Positions 14,463 to 21,398 of a DNA stretch of 21,398 nucleotides are shown here, in pieces. Under the pieces are notes generated by a model that was not told where the DNA came from, searched no databases, and saw only the letters and a list, made by a program, of their open reading frames with translations. The DNA is taken from assembly GCA_002415485.1 (NCBI GenBank), contig DHYU01000006.1, positions 11,813 through 33,210 on the forward strand. Direction: 5' to 3'. This DNA is from Proteobacteria bacterium UBA5122. GTDB lineage: Bacteria > Pseudomonadota > Gammaproteobacteria > Tenderiales > Tenderiaceae. The position numbers and the translations under genes are program-made. Every line of letters begins with the position of its first letter. The stretch's first letter is position 1.

Positions 14463-17425
14463 AGAGGATCTTTCTTCATTGGAATGTAAGACAAAACTTG
14501 CGCCAGCAATTCATCATTACTCGTCGTGGCCTTGGACAAAACAGCATCCACTTGTTGTGCAATGTCCTCGGCCACATCCTGGGCAGAGAAAATGACTACC
14601 CGCGGCGGATGGTCTGCGGCTTTCAACTGACTCAACAATTCCAAGCCTGAACCATCGGGCAGACCAACATCAAGCACAATCAGCTCAAATGATTCCTCCG
14701 CTAACACAGAGCGCGCCTCATTGAGACTCGATGCAAGCGTAACATCTGCCTTGGCATCAATTACCTGGATCACAATCTCAGCGATAGCGCCATCATCCTC
14801 AACCAGCAATATTTTTGGTTTGATCTGACTATTTAATGCCTGTGCCAATGCCAGATCCAACCGTACGACATCCACCGGCTTCGTCAACCAGTCAACAATG
14901 CCAATAGCGTTGCCATTCAAACTCTGGCGCGTCTCATCTGCCTTGGCCGAAATCACAATCACCGGCACATCGCGATATGCCTCCTGCTCGCGCATATAAC
15001 GCAACAGTGACATTCCATCTTCATCCGGCAGCATGATATCCAAGGTCACCATTTCATAACGCTGGCATTGCATCATTTCACGCGCCTCGGCCGCTGTCTC
15101 AGCGACATCACAGGTAAAACCATGCTCGGTAAGCATACGCAATAACACGACGCCCACATCAGCCTCATCTTCAACAATCAAAATCCGAGGATGCAGGCCT
15201 TTTGAAAAACGAGCATGGACTGTTGAAATGGCTGCATTTTCTCCCAAATGCTGCATCGGCAGATCAATATAAAACATGCTGCCAATGCCTTCATGTGAGA
15301 CAAAGTCAATGCGCCCCCCATGGCGTTCCATAATCGACTTACTTATGTTGAGACCAAGTCCCGTCCCCCCTGCCTTACGGGCATCGGAAGCATCCACTTG
15401 TGTGAACCTATCAAACATCTTGCTATGGAAGGCCGCAGGAATACCTACGCCATAATCCTTGACTGAAATACGCACATTATTGTGTTGCAACGCAGCAGCC
15501 ACCTCTACCCGACCACCCGCGTTAGAAAACTTCACTGCGTTCGAAATCAGATTCGTCAACACCTGAGTCAACCTTGCCTGATCGCCATACACTGCAGCAC
15601 TATTTGGCAAATGAGTCGTCAGCAGCATCACACTATGTTGATGTGCAAATCCATGATTCTCCTCAACCACCTTTTTTACAAAATCACAGACATCAAACAT
15701 GCTGTAATGAAATTCGAGCTTACCCGACTCGATCTTTTGCAGATCCAAAATATCATTGATCAATAACAACAAGCGTTCGGTGTTATTACTGGCAATAGTC
15801 AGCATGGCCCGCAGCCTCTCAGGGACTTCGCCACTAGCACCGCCTAGCACCAATCCCAAGGCACCGCGAATGGATGTTAATGGGGTTCGCAATTCATGAC
15901 TGACCGTCGAGACGAATTCGTTCTTAAGCTTTTCTACCCGTTTACGCTCAGTGATGTCGCGCACCATGCCGGTAAAGTAACGCCCCCCTCTCAAATTCAA
16001 TTCACTGACCGCCAAATCCATTGGAAACAAGGTGCCATCTTTACGCCGACCGACCACTTCGCGCCCCACGCTAATGACCTTTGCCTCACCTGTCTCCATA
16101 TAACGTTTCAGGTAACCATCGTGCAAACGTGCATCTTCATGATTCATCAGCATCGAGACGTTACACCCCACCACCTCACTCGCCGTGTATCCAAAGATCC
16201 CTTCCGCAGCTGGATTAAAACTTGACACCAAGCCACGCTCGTTAATCGTGATAATGCCATCCACCGCGTTATCAACAATCGCCTTTTGCTGTGCCGTGGC
16301 ATTTGCCAGTTCTTCAGTACGTGCAGCCACGAGCGATTCAATAGTCTCGGTATAACGCTGTCGACGATAGGAATACACCAGCGATAAAAAAGTCGCCAGC
16401 GTACCGAATACAACTGCCCACCAAGGCTGCACGCGGCTATGCTGTTCAAAGAATTGCTCAACCGGCTCGAAACGGATCTCCAACCAATGATCCGCCAGGC
16501 GTATTTTGGACGTGAATTGAAAGTCCTCATTGACGAAGGCCAAACGATCACGTTGATTGAATTCTTTGGCCTGATGGCTATATAACAAGCGCTGGCCATG
16601 GGCGGTATCTTCATCGAACAAGTCGACATGAATACCTCCATCACGCAATCGTGCTATGGAATACTCAAAGCTCTCACCCACATCCAGATATGCCACTACA
16701 AAACCTAATAAGTGATCCAGACTGGATTGTTCTGTGAATATGCCACCGTCCACATATACGGGCATGACTAAATAAGAAAAACGGGATTGCGCGGACAACG
16801 GGTCAGTTCCTGCGGAAACAAAGTGTGCTCCCCCCTCCTCAGCAAAACTTAGCAGACGTGATTGCCAGCCACCGATACTGGCAATATCCAATCCTTGTGA
16901 TGCATCTCCTTGATCATTACTGACACTAAACACTATCGGAAAATAATGTTCCCGTGATTGTGCCGCCTGCATCCCGCTCCCAGTCATTTCCAACACCGGC
17001 AAGGAGGCAGAACCATCTCCAGTCCCCCTGCCTTCCAAGGCAGACCGCTGGTCTTGTGGCACATGAGCCACCCAATGAACTACATGAATCTCTCGGTAAT
17101 TTTGGATGATCGGCTCTACAAACCGTTTGAACTGATTTTGAGAAAACGCATAATTGGCGCGAAAGCGGGCAATCGAATCGAGCTCGATCATATAAGCGTT
17201 CAGGCGCTCCTGAAACACCGCCTCATAGGCCGATACCGAGGCCAAAAAATCCCCGCTAACCCGGTCATTCTCCCAAGCCTTCAACCCAAGGTAGGCAAAC
17301 ATGGTTGCCAAAATTCCGGCGCAACCAATCAACCAACATCGAATACTAATCGCCACACCACAACCTTCGACAAAGAATCTGCACCCTCTCGCGGCCAGAC
17401 ACACCGCCCCCAATGAGGTAAGCAT
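14459..17425 (-). CDS. Hybrid sensor histidine kinase: CHASE, PAS, HisKA, HATPase and two receiver domains
   Basis: Numbered from the GTG at 17443 (994 residues), the order is as follows. Membrane helix about 33-54. Periplasmic CHASE domain about 70-330, with FQERL and EIHVVHWVAHVP. Membrane helix about 341-358. PAS 385-495. HisKA with H516 in SHELRTPL. ATPase domain with N-box NLISNAVKFS (631-640), DYGVGIP and GGTGLGLNIS. Two receivers follow, with phospho-acceptors D802 and D925. Both receivers keep the acidic pair and a Lys (TKP; SKA in the second). CHASE domains bind small ligands; the ligand here is unknown. No output regulator lies beside it. The ATG at 17425 is preferred because the promoter at 17453-17481 leaves almost no leader for the GTG. 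Confidence 0.9.
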   Translation of the reverse strand: MLTSLGAVCLAARGCRFFVEGCGVAISIRCWLIGCAGILATMFAYLGLKAWENDRVSGDFLASVSAYEAVFQERLNAYMIELDSIARFRANYAFSQNQFKRFVEPIIQNYREIHVVHWVAHVPQDQRSALEGRGTGDGSASLPVLEMTGSGMQAAQSREHYFPIVFSVSNDQGDASQGLDIASIGGWQSRLLSFAEEGGAHFVSAGTDPLSAQSRFSYLVMPVYVDGGIFTEQSSLDHLLGFVVAYLDVGESFEYSIARLRDGGIHVDLFDEDTAHGQRLLYSHQAKEFNQRDRLAFVNEDFQFTSKIRLADHWLEIRFEPVEQFFEQHSRVQPWWAVVFGTLATFLSLVYSYRRQRYTETIESLVAARTEELANATAQQKAIVDNAVDGIITINERGLVSSFNPAAEGIFGYTASEVVGCNVSMLMNHEDARLHDGYLKRYMETGEAKVISVGREVVGRRKDGTLFPMDLAVSELNLRGGRYFTGMVRDITERKRVEKLKNEFVSTVSHELRTPLTSIRGALGLVLGGASGEVPERLRAMLTIASNNTERLLLLINDILDLQKIESGKLEFHYSMFDVCDFVKKVVEENHGFAHQHSVMLLTTHLPNSAAVYGDQARLTQVLTNLISNAVKFSNAGGRVEVAAALQHNNVRISVKDYGVGIPAAFHSKMFDRFTQVDASDARKAGGTGLGLNISKSIMERHGGRIDFVSHEGIGSMFYIDLPMQHLGENAAISTVHARFSKGLHPRILIVEDEADVGVVLLRMLTEHGFTCDVAETAAEAREMMQCQRYEMVTLDIMLPDEDGMSLLRYMREQEAYRDVPVIVISAKADETRQSLNGNAIGIVDWLTKPVDVVRLDLALAQALNSQIKPKILLVEDDGAIAEIVIQVIDAKADVTLASSLNEARSVLAEESFELIVLDVGLPDGSGLELLSQLKAADHPPRVVIFSAQDVAEDIAQQVDAVLSKATTSNDELLAQVLSYIPMKKDPL

Positions 17426-17452
17426 GTTTAATCTTTTTAACACATTTTGCTA

Positions 17453-17481
17453 TTTTTAGAACGAACTTACATTTTTGTTAA
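17453..17481 (-). promoter_or_regulatory. Candidate promoter of the hybrid kinase gene
   Basis: On the minus strand TTAACA (17476-17481) and TAAAAA (17453-17458) are 17 bases apart. The region is much more A/T-rich than the coding flanks. Transcription would begin near 17446, which supports the ATG at 17425 over the GTG at 17443 as the start. Confidence 0.4.
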
Positions 17482-17602
17482 CGGCCAGATTAGACCTCAT
17501 TCTTAATTCCCGCTCATGCCATCCACCGGCATTCGCGTTATGATCAATACAGCACTGGTGAAGAACCTGACATCAAACCCAACACATAAGGACGGATCCC
17601 GC

Positions 17603-18088
17603 ATGATTATTGAAGTAGAAGGTGACATCTTATTCAGCAAGGCTCAGGCCATCGTCCACGGTGTGGCGGCCAACGACCCAATGTCTCAAGGCCTCGCCAA
17701 ATCACTACATGAACGTATGCCATCCATGCACAAAGACTTTCATCACTGGTGCCATCAACATCACCCAAAACCCGGTGATGCATGGGTATGGACATCGGCA
17801 GACGGCGTCCGCATCGTCAATCTGATCACACAAGAAGGCGGCTACGGCCATGGCAGCCGTCCCGGCAAGGCCAGCCTGCAAAATGTTCGCCATGCCCTCA
17901 AGGCCCTTAAAAAAATGTCGCTGGCAGAACACTTTAGCTCGATTGCACTACCACGACTCGCAACTGGTGTAGGCGGTTTGAACTGGGAAGACGTCAAACC
18001 CATCATTGAAGAACAATTGGCCGACCTGGACATCCCCGTCTACCTCTACAGCAAGTTTGTCGCCGGCCAAGCCGCCGACGAGGACTAG
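17603..18088 (+). CDS. Macro-domain protein (ADP-ribose-binding fold)
   Basis: The 161-residue product has the macro-domain layout: EGDIL (6-10), the nucleotide-loop segment AIVHGVAANDPMSQGLAKSL (16-35), ITQEGGYG with GSRPGKASLQNVRHAL in the middle, and PRLATGVGGLNWEDV (117-131) as the second binding loop. GxGGLxW is typical of bacterial DarG-like macro domains, which remove ADP-ribose from DNA or protein. The usual Asn of IVN is His19, and the FKK lysines of DarG/TARG1 are replaced (LHER), so activity is uncertain. No DarT-like toxin lies beside it. The start at 17603 is preferred because AAGGA (17588-17592) lies upstream and the family begins at this point; an upstream ATG at 17516 has no support. 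Confidence 0.8.
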   Translation: MIIEVEGDILFSKAQAIVHGVAANDPMSQGLAKSLHERMPSMHKDFHHWCHQHHPKPGDAWVWTSADGVRIVNLITQEGGYGHGSRPGKASLQNVRHALKALKKMSLAEHFSSIALPRLATGVGGLNWEDVKPIIEEQLADLDIPVYLYSKFVAGQAADED

Positions 18089-18167
18089 AGCCTGTTAACA
18101 CTAATTGAAATTTCGCATTGCTGCCCCTCGCCCGGGGCATTGCTTCCACGCTTGTAAGGAGATGCAA

Positions 18168-18509
18168 ATGAAACACCCTTATGACGAGTTCAAAACCAAA
18201 TTAATCGAAATGCGCGCCGAACTCAGCCAACGCGAAAACCAAATTGAAGATGACCGTCGCCGTCATCAGCAACCACTGAATGCGGACTCTGGCGAGCGCG
18301 TCGTTGAAACAGAAAATGATGAAGTACTGGATGCCTTGGATGCCGCCACGCTGCAACAACTTCAGGCCATCGATGATGCACTCGCCCGCATCGACAGTGG
18401 CAACTATGGCATCTGTAGTGACTGCGGTCAGACGATCGCAATCCAGCGTCTGGCCGCCATCCCACACACGAAGCTCTGTATCGATTGCGCCACCCGTATG
18501 GAAGCTTAA
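18168..18509 (+). CDS. DksA/TraR-family C4 zinc-finger protein
   Basis: The 113-residue product has a helical coiled-coil hairpin (about 5-78) and a C-terminal zinc finger, C83-x2-C86 and C104-x2-C107 (CSDCG, CIDC), with the family phrase RIDSGNYGIC. It is shorter than DksA (151 residues) and longer than TraR (about 73). The coiled-coil tip reads NDEVLDALDAA rather than DxxDxA exactly, so RNA polymerase regulation is likely but not certain. The start is fixed by AAGGAG (18156-18161), six bases before the ATG. A six-pair hairpin TGCCCC/GGGGCA (18122-18139) lies in the leader. It follows the macro-domain gene on the same strand with 79 bases between. Confidence 0.86.
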   Translation: MKHPYDEFKTKLIEMRAELSQRENQIEDDRRRHQQPLNADSGERVVETENDEVLDALDAATLQQLQAIDDALARIDSGNYGICSDCGQTIAIQRLAAIPHTKLCIDCATRMEA

Positions 18510-18586
18510 CGACTGGCTCTGGCCGCGACCTGCTGCATTGATTGTCGGGGCACTAAGATCGTGACGCGTGACACCTTCACCAGCGT

Positions 18587-19567
18587 CTATTGAGTCCAGC
18601 CTATCTCGCTGGCGGTGCGCAGTCCAATCAAAGCCTGTTCAAGGCTATCCGGCATTATGGCTTCTGAGGCAGAAACCGCACGCTTACCGGCCATGATTTC
18701 TGCATACACCTGGGGATACAACGGTGATCGTTGCGGATCGGCATAACCATCCGGATAGATTGGTAAATTGCTGCTACGATCATATTTGTCCGAGGCACCC
18801 AAGGTGTGCAACATCTCATGGGCGATGACCACATGATTCTGATCGCGCAAGCGTTCCGCGGCAAAGGCATGCACAACACTGATCATGCCCTTCTCCAGGC
18901 CGGTTGAATGTTTGAGTGCCTGAGTCACCTCCGGATCGTGATAGATCACAAAGATACGGATGTGCGGCGCGGGGCCATCATACTCATCCACGACAAATGA
19001 CCAATAACGAAACTTCAGACTCCACAACATGATCTGCCAGGTATCGCCGCCCACCGGCGGCAATGGCGGAATGCCAGCCACCTGCGGCCCCATGAACAGG
19101 TCCACCGGCTCTTTGATGCCCAGTCCGTAACGCGCCGCCTCGGCAGCCATAAAGTCCGCCACCGGTTGAAAATCCGCGGCGCGCAGGCCTCGGATATAGT
19201 CGGTGGCAACGGCACTCTGATCAGGATTGATCGGATAGATGACCACTCGCAGAGGTCGGTCCCAATCCGTGGTACGCACCTTGGTCAACCAGGCATCGGC
19301 CACCACGGCGGCAAGAATGATCAGCAGAAAGGTGATGCGCAGATGGCGAAAGCTAATACCGCGTTTTACGGGCCGCTGCGGGCGGCTGGTATCCGTGAGC
19401 CGGATCTTGACCGGAGTCTTGATCGGAGAGTTGATCGTTTCGGAATCGGCCTGCGGCGCAACCTCATCCGCCTTGACCTTGTGATAGGCAACGCCGCATT
19501 CCGGACACTGCCAGTCCGGCACGTCATCCGTCAGCTTGCGTTGATAACCGCACTTGGGGCACTTCAT
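18587..19567 (-). CDS. Membrane-anchored zinc-ribbon protein with a putative zincin protease domain
   Basis: Numbered from the ATG at 19573, the product starts with a zinc ribbon (CPKCG 5-9, CPECG 23-27) and a polar linker, then one membrane helix (about 77-95). The remaining 230 residues would be periplasmic and contain HEMLHTLGASD (252-262): H252, E253, H256, G259 and D262. This HExxHxxGxxD form is the zinc site of snapalysin-like metzincin-related proteases. A Met that could serve as a Met-turn occurs downstream (IMAG or IMPD). I do not recognise a named family, and protease activity is inferred. The second ATG (19567) is preferred because a GGGG lies seven bases upstream and the zinc ribbon starts there. 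It is the last gene of the leuA-side run. Confidence 0.78.
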   Translation of the reverse strand: MKCPKCGYQRKLTDDVPDWQCPECGVAYHKVKADEVAPQADSETINSPIKTPVKIRLTDTSRPQRPVKRGISFRHLRITFLLIILAAVVADAWLTKVRTTDWDRPLRVVIYPINPDQSAVATDYIRGLRAADFQPVADFMAAEAARYGLGIKEPVDLFMGPQVAGIPPLPPVGGDTWQIMLWSLKFRYWSFVVDEYDGPAPHIRIFVIYHDPEVTQALKHSTGLEKGMISVVHAFAAERLRDQNHVVIAHEMLHTLGASDKYDRSSNLPIYPDGYADPQRSPLYPQVYAEIMAGKRAVSASEAIMPDSLEQALIGLRTASEIGWTQ

Positions 19568-19600
19568 TGCCATGCCCCAAGCACGCGTGGGAACCGGCGC

Positions 19601-19891
19601 TTATTCGCCGTCGGCAACCCACTTTTCCAGCGCTTCGATGATACCCTTGGCCTGGTCGGCACTGGAGATATTGAATTTGGATTTCTGCATGTATTCACCG
19701 TTACGCTTTTGGTAACGACGAATCGTGTAGCGATCCTTGCTGAACTCTTCCTTGCGTGCATCCCAATCCTGATAACGATAGATGACGGTGGCCCAAGCCC
19801 CCTTGGTCAGGACTTGTTTATCCAACTCTTTAACGACCTGTTGATCGCCTTCGTAATAGTTCACAGTCAATTCGTCTACAGTCTCAGCCAT
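19601..19891 (-). CDS. Conserved-looking 96-residue protein, possibly PC4/YdbC-like
   Basis: The product is soluble and charged, with a beta-rich middle (TKGAWATVIYRYQDW, then DRYTIRRYQKRNGEYMQKSKF) and a C-terminal helix (ADQAKGIIEALEKWVAD). A strand-rich basic sheet with a final helix recalls the single-strand-binding PC4/YdbC fold, but this is only a resemblance. There are no cysteines and no signal peptide. AAAAAGG precedes the ATG. It lies 21 bases after rimI and 33 bases before the zincin gene on the same strand, so it probably belongs to one transcript with udg and rimI. Confidence 0.7.
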   Translation of the reverse strand: MAETVDELTVNYYEGDQQVVKELDKQVLTKGAWATVIYRYQDWDARKEEFSKDRYTIRRYQKRNGEYMQKSKFNISSADQAKGIIEALEKWVADGE

Positions 19892-19912
19892 GATTTTTCC
19901 TTTTTAAGAAAT

Positions 19913-20383
19913 TTACTCGACGCCGCCGAAACTCAATTGGCGCGCCATTACCAAAGCATCCTCACGGCCACCAGCCGCAGGATAGTAGTTTTTACGCAAA
20001 CCGATCTCATTAAAGCCCATCGATTCGTACAAATTAATCGCCACCGTATTCGACGGCCGCACTTCCAGCAACAACATGTCTGCCTTGCGACGCAGGGCCT
20101 CGGCCTCCATCAGATGCAACAACTCACGGCCTAGCCCGCGCCCACGTTCAGCGGGATGTACACAGACATTCAGCACATGGGCCTCACCAGCACCGGACGA
20201 CATCACGCCATAGGCGCGCACGCGGTCATCTGTTTCGAGCACCACCGCATAATAACCGCTGCGGATACAGTCGTTGAAAATCCCATCGCTCCACGGAAAC
20301 GGATATGCCTGGCGTTCTATCTCCATCACCACCGCCACATCCGTCGCCTCCATGGCGCGCACCCGGTAAGCAGACTCAGACAT
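19913..20383 (-). CDS. rimI: Ribosomal protein S18 alanine N-acetyltransferase RimI
   Basis: RimI is a GNAT enzyme that acetylates the N-terminal alanine of ribosomal protein S18. The 156-residue product has the acetyl-CoA loop ERGRGLG (79-85) after NVCVHP, the conserved EVRPSN (107-112) with AINLYESMGF (115-124), and the RimI signature IGLRKNYYP followed by EDALVM (141-146). All are at normal spacing. The start at 20383 has only a weak ribosome-binding site. It follows the uracil-DNA glycosylase gene with 11 bases between, so translational coupling is likely. Confidence 0.94.
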   Translation of the reverse strand: MSESAYRVRAMEATDVAVVMEIERQAYPFPWSDGIFNDCIRSGYYAVVLETDDRVRAYGVMSSGAGEAHVLNVCVHPAERGRGLGRELLHLMEAEALRRKADMLLLEVRPSNTVAINLYESMGFNEIGLRKNYYPAAGGREDALVMARQLSFGGVE

Positions 20384-20394
20384 CGTGTGTCGCG

Positions 20395-21228
20395 CTATAC
20401 CGCCGCCTGCAGGATTTGGCGCGCGCGTAACAGATCCAACCAGGCTTGACGCTTGTCCTGCGGCGAACGCAGCAGGTAGGCCGGATGATACGTCACCACC
20501 ACCGGAATCCGCGAGCGTCCAATAAAATGCTCACGTTCGCGCAGTGCGCCTACCCGTTCATCGGTCTTGAGCAGATTCTGCGCCGCCACACGCCCCACAG
20601 CCAGGATCACCTTCGGCTTGACCAGGGCAATCTGGTTATACAGATACGACTCACAGGCCGCCGCCTCGCTGGCGTGCGGGTCACGATTATTCGGCGGCCG
20701 ACACTTGATGATATTGGCGATATACACCTGCTGCCGCGCCAGTCCAACCGCCTGCAGCATTTGATTGAGCAACTGACCGGCCTTGCCGACGAAGGGTTCA
20801 CCCTGCAGGTCTTCATCCGCACCCGGCGCCTCACCGATCACCATCCAGTCTGCCTGCTGATTGCCGACGCCGAACACCGTTTGCGTGCGCGTCGCACTCA
20901 GATCACAACGCTGACACTGTGCGACCTCGGCCTGAAGCTCAGGCCAATCCAACAGCCTGCGCGCGGTGGCCGGGGCTACTGCGGTCTGCATCAAGGATGA
21001 TGACGCAGATTCTGGAGATGAAGATTTTGGAGACGACGACGCTTGCTGCGAAGACGTGCGGGCCACGGATGGCTCCGGCACCTCGTTCGACACTGAGGCC
21101 GGCAGTTCATCACCCCCAGCCGCCTGCGCCACCGCCTCACCGGTATCCGCCGCACGCGCCTGCCACACCTGGATGCCCATCGCATCCAGGTAGGCTTGAT
21201 GAGCGGCTTGGCCCTCGCGGCGACTCAT
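20395..21228 (-). CDS. Family 4-type uracil-DNA glycosylase (iron-sulfur)
   Basis: The 277-residue protein carries the family 4 motifs: GEAPGADED (132-140) with the following GEPFVGKAGQLL, the NIIKCRPPNNRDP segment (172-184), and TYHPAYLLRSP near the C-terminus. Four cysteines for a 4Fe-4S cluster are present: C105 and C108 (CQRC), C176 and C192. It removes uracil from DNA. A low-complexity Ser/Ala-rich segment (about 55-85) links a short N-terminal helix to the catalytic domain, a common feature of gammaproteobacterial members. Its ATG shares one base with the leuA stop (TAATG), so it is translationally coupled to leuA. Confidence 0.92.
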   Translation of the reverse strand: MSRREGQAAHQAYLDAMGIQVWQARAADTGEAVAQAAGGDELPASVSNEVPEPSVARTSSQQASSSPKSSSPESASSSLMQTAVAPATARRLLDWPELQAEVAQCQRCDLSATRTQTVFGVGNQQADWMVIGEAPGADEDLQGEPFVGKAGQLLNQMLQAVGLARQQVYIANIIKCRPPNNRDPHASEAAACESYLYNQIALVKPKVILAVGRVAAQNLLKTDERVGALREREHFIGRSRIPVVVTYHPAYLLRSPQDKRQAWLDLLRARQILQAAV

Positions 21229-21398
21229 TACAGCTGCGGGTGCGCGCGTTCGGCCTTGGACATGATCTTGTTGAGACCGTTGATATAGGCCTTGGCCGAG
21301 GCGATCACGATGTCCGTGTCCGCACCCTGGCCGTTGACGATGCGACCTTCCTTCTCCAAACGCACGGTCACCTCACCCTGGGCATCGGTGCCGCTGGT
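21228..21398 (-). CDS. leuA: 2-isopropylmalate synthase LeuA, C-terminal end (partial)
   Basis: LeuA condenses 2-ketoisovalerate and acetyl-CoA in leucine synthesis. The last 56 codons are in the window, and the gene continues past 21398. They include GQGADTDIVIASAKAYINGLNK, which belongs to the C-terminal leucine-binding regulatory domain of LeuA. The residual peptide ends in HPQL. Homocitrate synthases or citramalate synthase share this domain, but this wording is typical of LeuA. Its stop overlaps the glycosylase start. Confidence 0.9.
   Translation of the reverse strand, partial: TSGTDAQGEVTVRLEKEGRIVNGQGADTDIVIASAKAYINGLNKIMSKAERAHPQL

Noticed and set aside
17516..17602. Longer start for the macro-domain protein
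   Set aside because: The macro fold begins at the later ATG (17603), which has AAGGA upstream; the extension has no similarity to the family start.
17603..18509. DarTG-like toxin-antitoxin pair
   Set aside because: The neighbour of the macro-domain gene is a DksA/TraR zinc-finger protein, not an ADP-ribosyltransferase, and no other toxin-like gene adjoins.
19166..20134. 322-codon open frame on the plus strand
   Set aside because: It crosses antisense to three genes (zincin protein, 96-residue protein, rimI), each with good start sites or motifs.
1..21398. tRNA genes, CRISPR arrays, insertion sequences or prophage
   Set aside because: No T-loop signature in a cloverleaf, regularly spaced repeats, transposase motifs or terminal inverted repeats were seen when reading both strands.

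Overview
The window is a stretch of ordinary chromosome from a gammaproteobacterium. The evidence is the dnaX-ybaB-recR operon, a 4.5S (ffs) RNA beside dnaX, an E. coli-like NsrR, an OxyR with the E. coli-type cysteine pair, SelO, RsgA, RimI and the end of leuA. The DNA is moderately GC-rich. The c-type cytochromes, NsrR and the rubrerythrin/rubredoxin set suit a respiratory, redox-versatile, perhaps sulfur- or nitrogen-oxidising lineage, but that is inference. I see no phage, insertion sequence, CRISPR array, tRNA or rRNA gene.

Layout. 1-1078 (+): the end of a probable c-type cytochrome, then rsgA. 1085-4938 (-): dnaX, ybaB and recR, followed by a small four-helix membrane protein gene and nsrR. 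4939-5332: a gap of about 390 bases holding the 4.5S RNA on the minus strand and a candidate promoter. 5333-7221 (-): selO and a shortened VOC-fold protein. 7397-7699 (+): a small monohaem cytochrome c, ended by a hairpin. 7743-8909 (-): an M48 lipoprotein protease and a small membrane protein. 9044-9490 (+): a secreted lysine-rich orphan with its own promoter and terminator. 9651-11669 (+): an ATP-grasp/SDR fusion enzyme. 11628-14462: oxyR (-) diverging from a rubrerythrin, rubredoxin, rubredoxin reductase operon (+). 14459-17425 (-): a CHASE-PAS hybrid histidine kinase with two receiver domains. 17603-18509 (+): a macro-domain protein and a DksA/TraR-type zinc-finger protein. 18587-21398 (-): leuA (partial), a family 4 uracil-DNA glycosylase, rimI, a 96-residue conserved-looking protein and a membrane-anchored zinc-ribbon/zincin protein.

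How the genes work together. The clearest functional unit is 11628-14462. A peroxide sensor diverges from a complete electron chain, NAD(P)H to reductase to rubredoxin to rubrerythrin, in which the rubredoxin is a separate protein rather than a domain of rubrerythrin. dnaX-ybaB-recR is the usual replication and repair operon. Here it continues into a membrane protein and the nitric-oxide sensor NsrR.

The points most worth a second look are the ATP-grasp/SDR fusion, a ten-G tract in dnaX whose -1 slippage would give a gamma-sized product, the zinc-ribbon/zincin membrane protein, and a VOC protein that appears to have lost about 30 internal residues.
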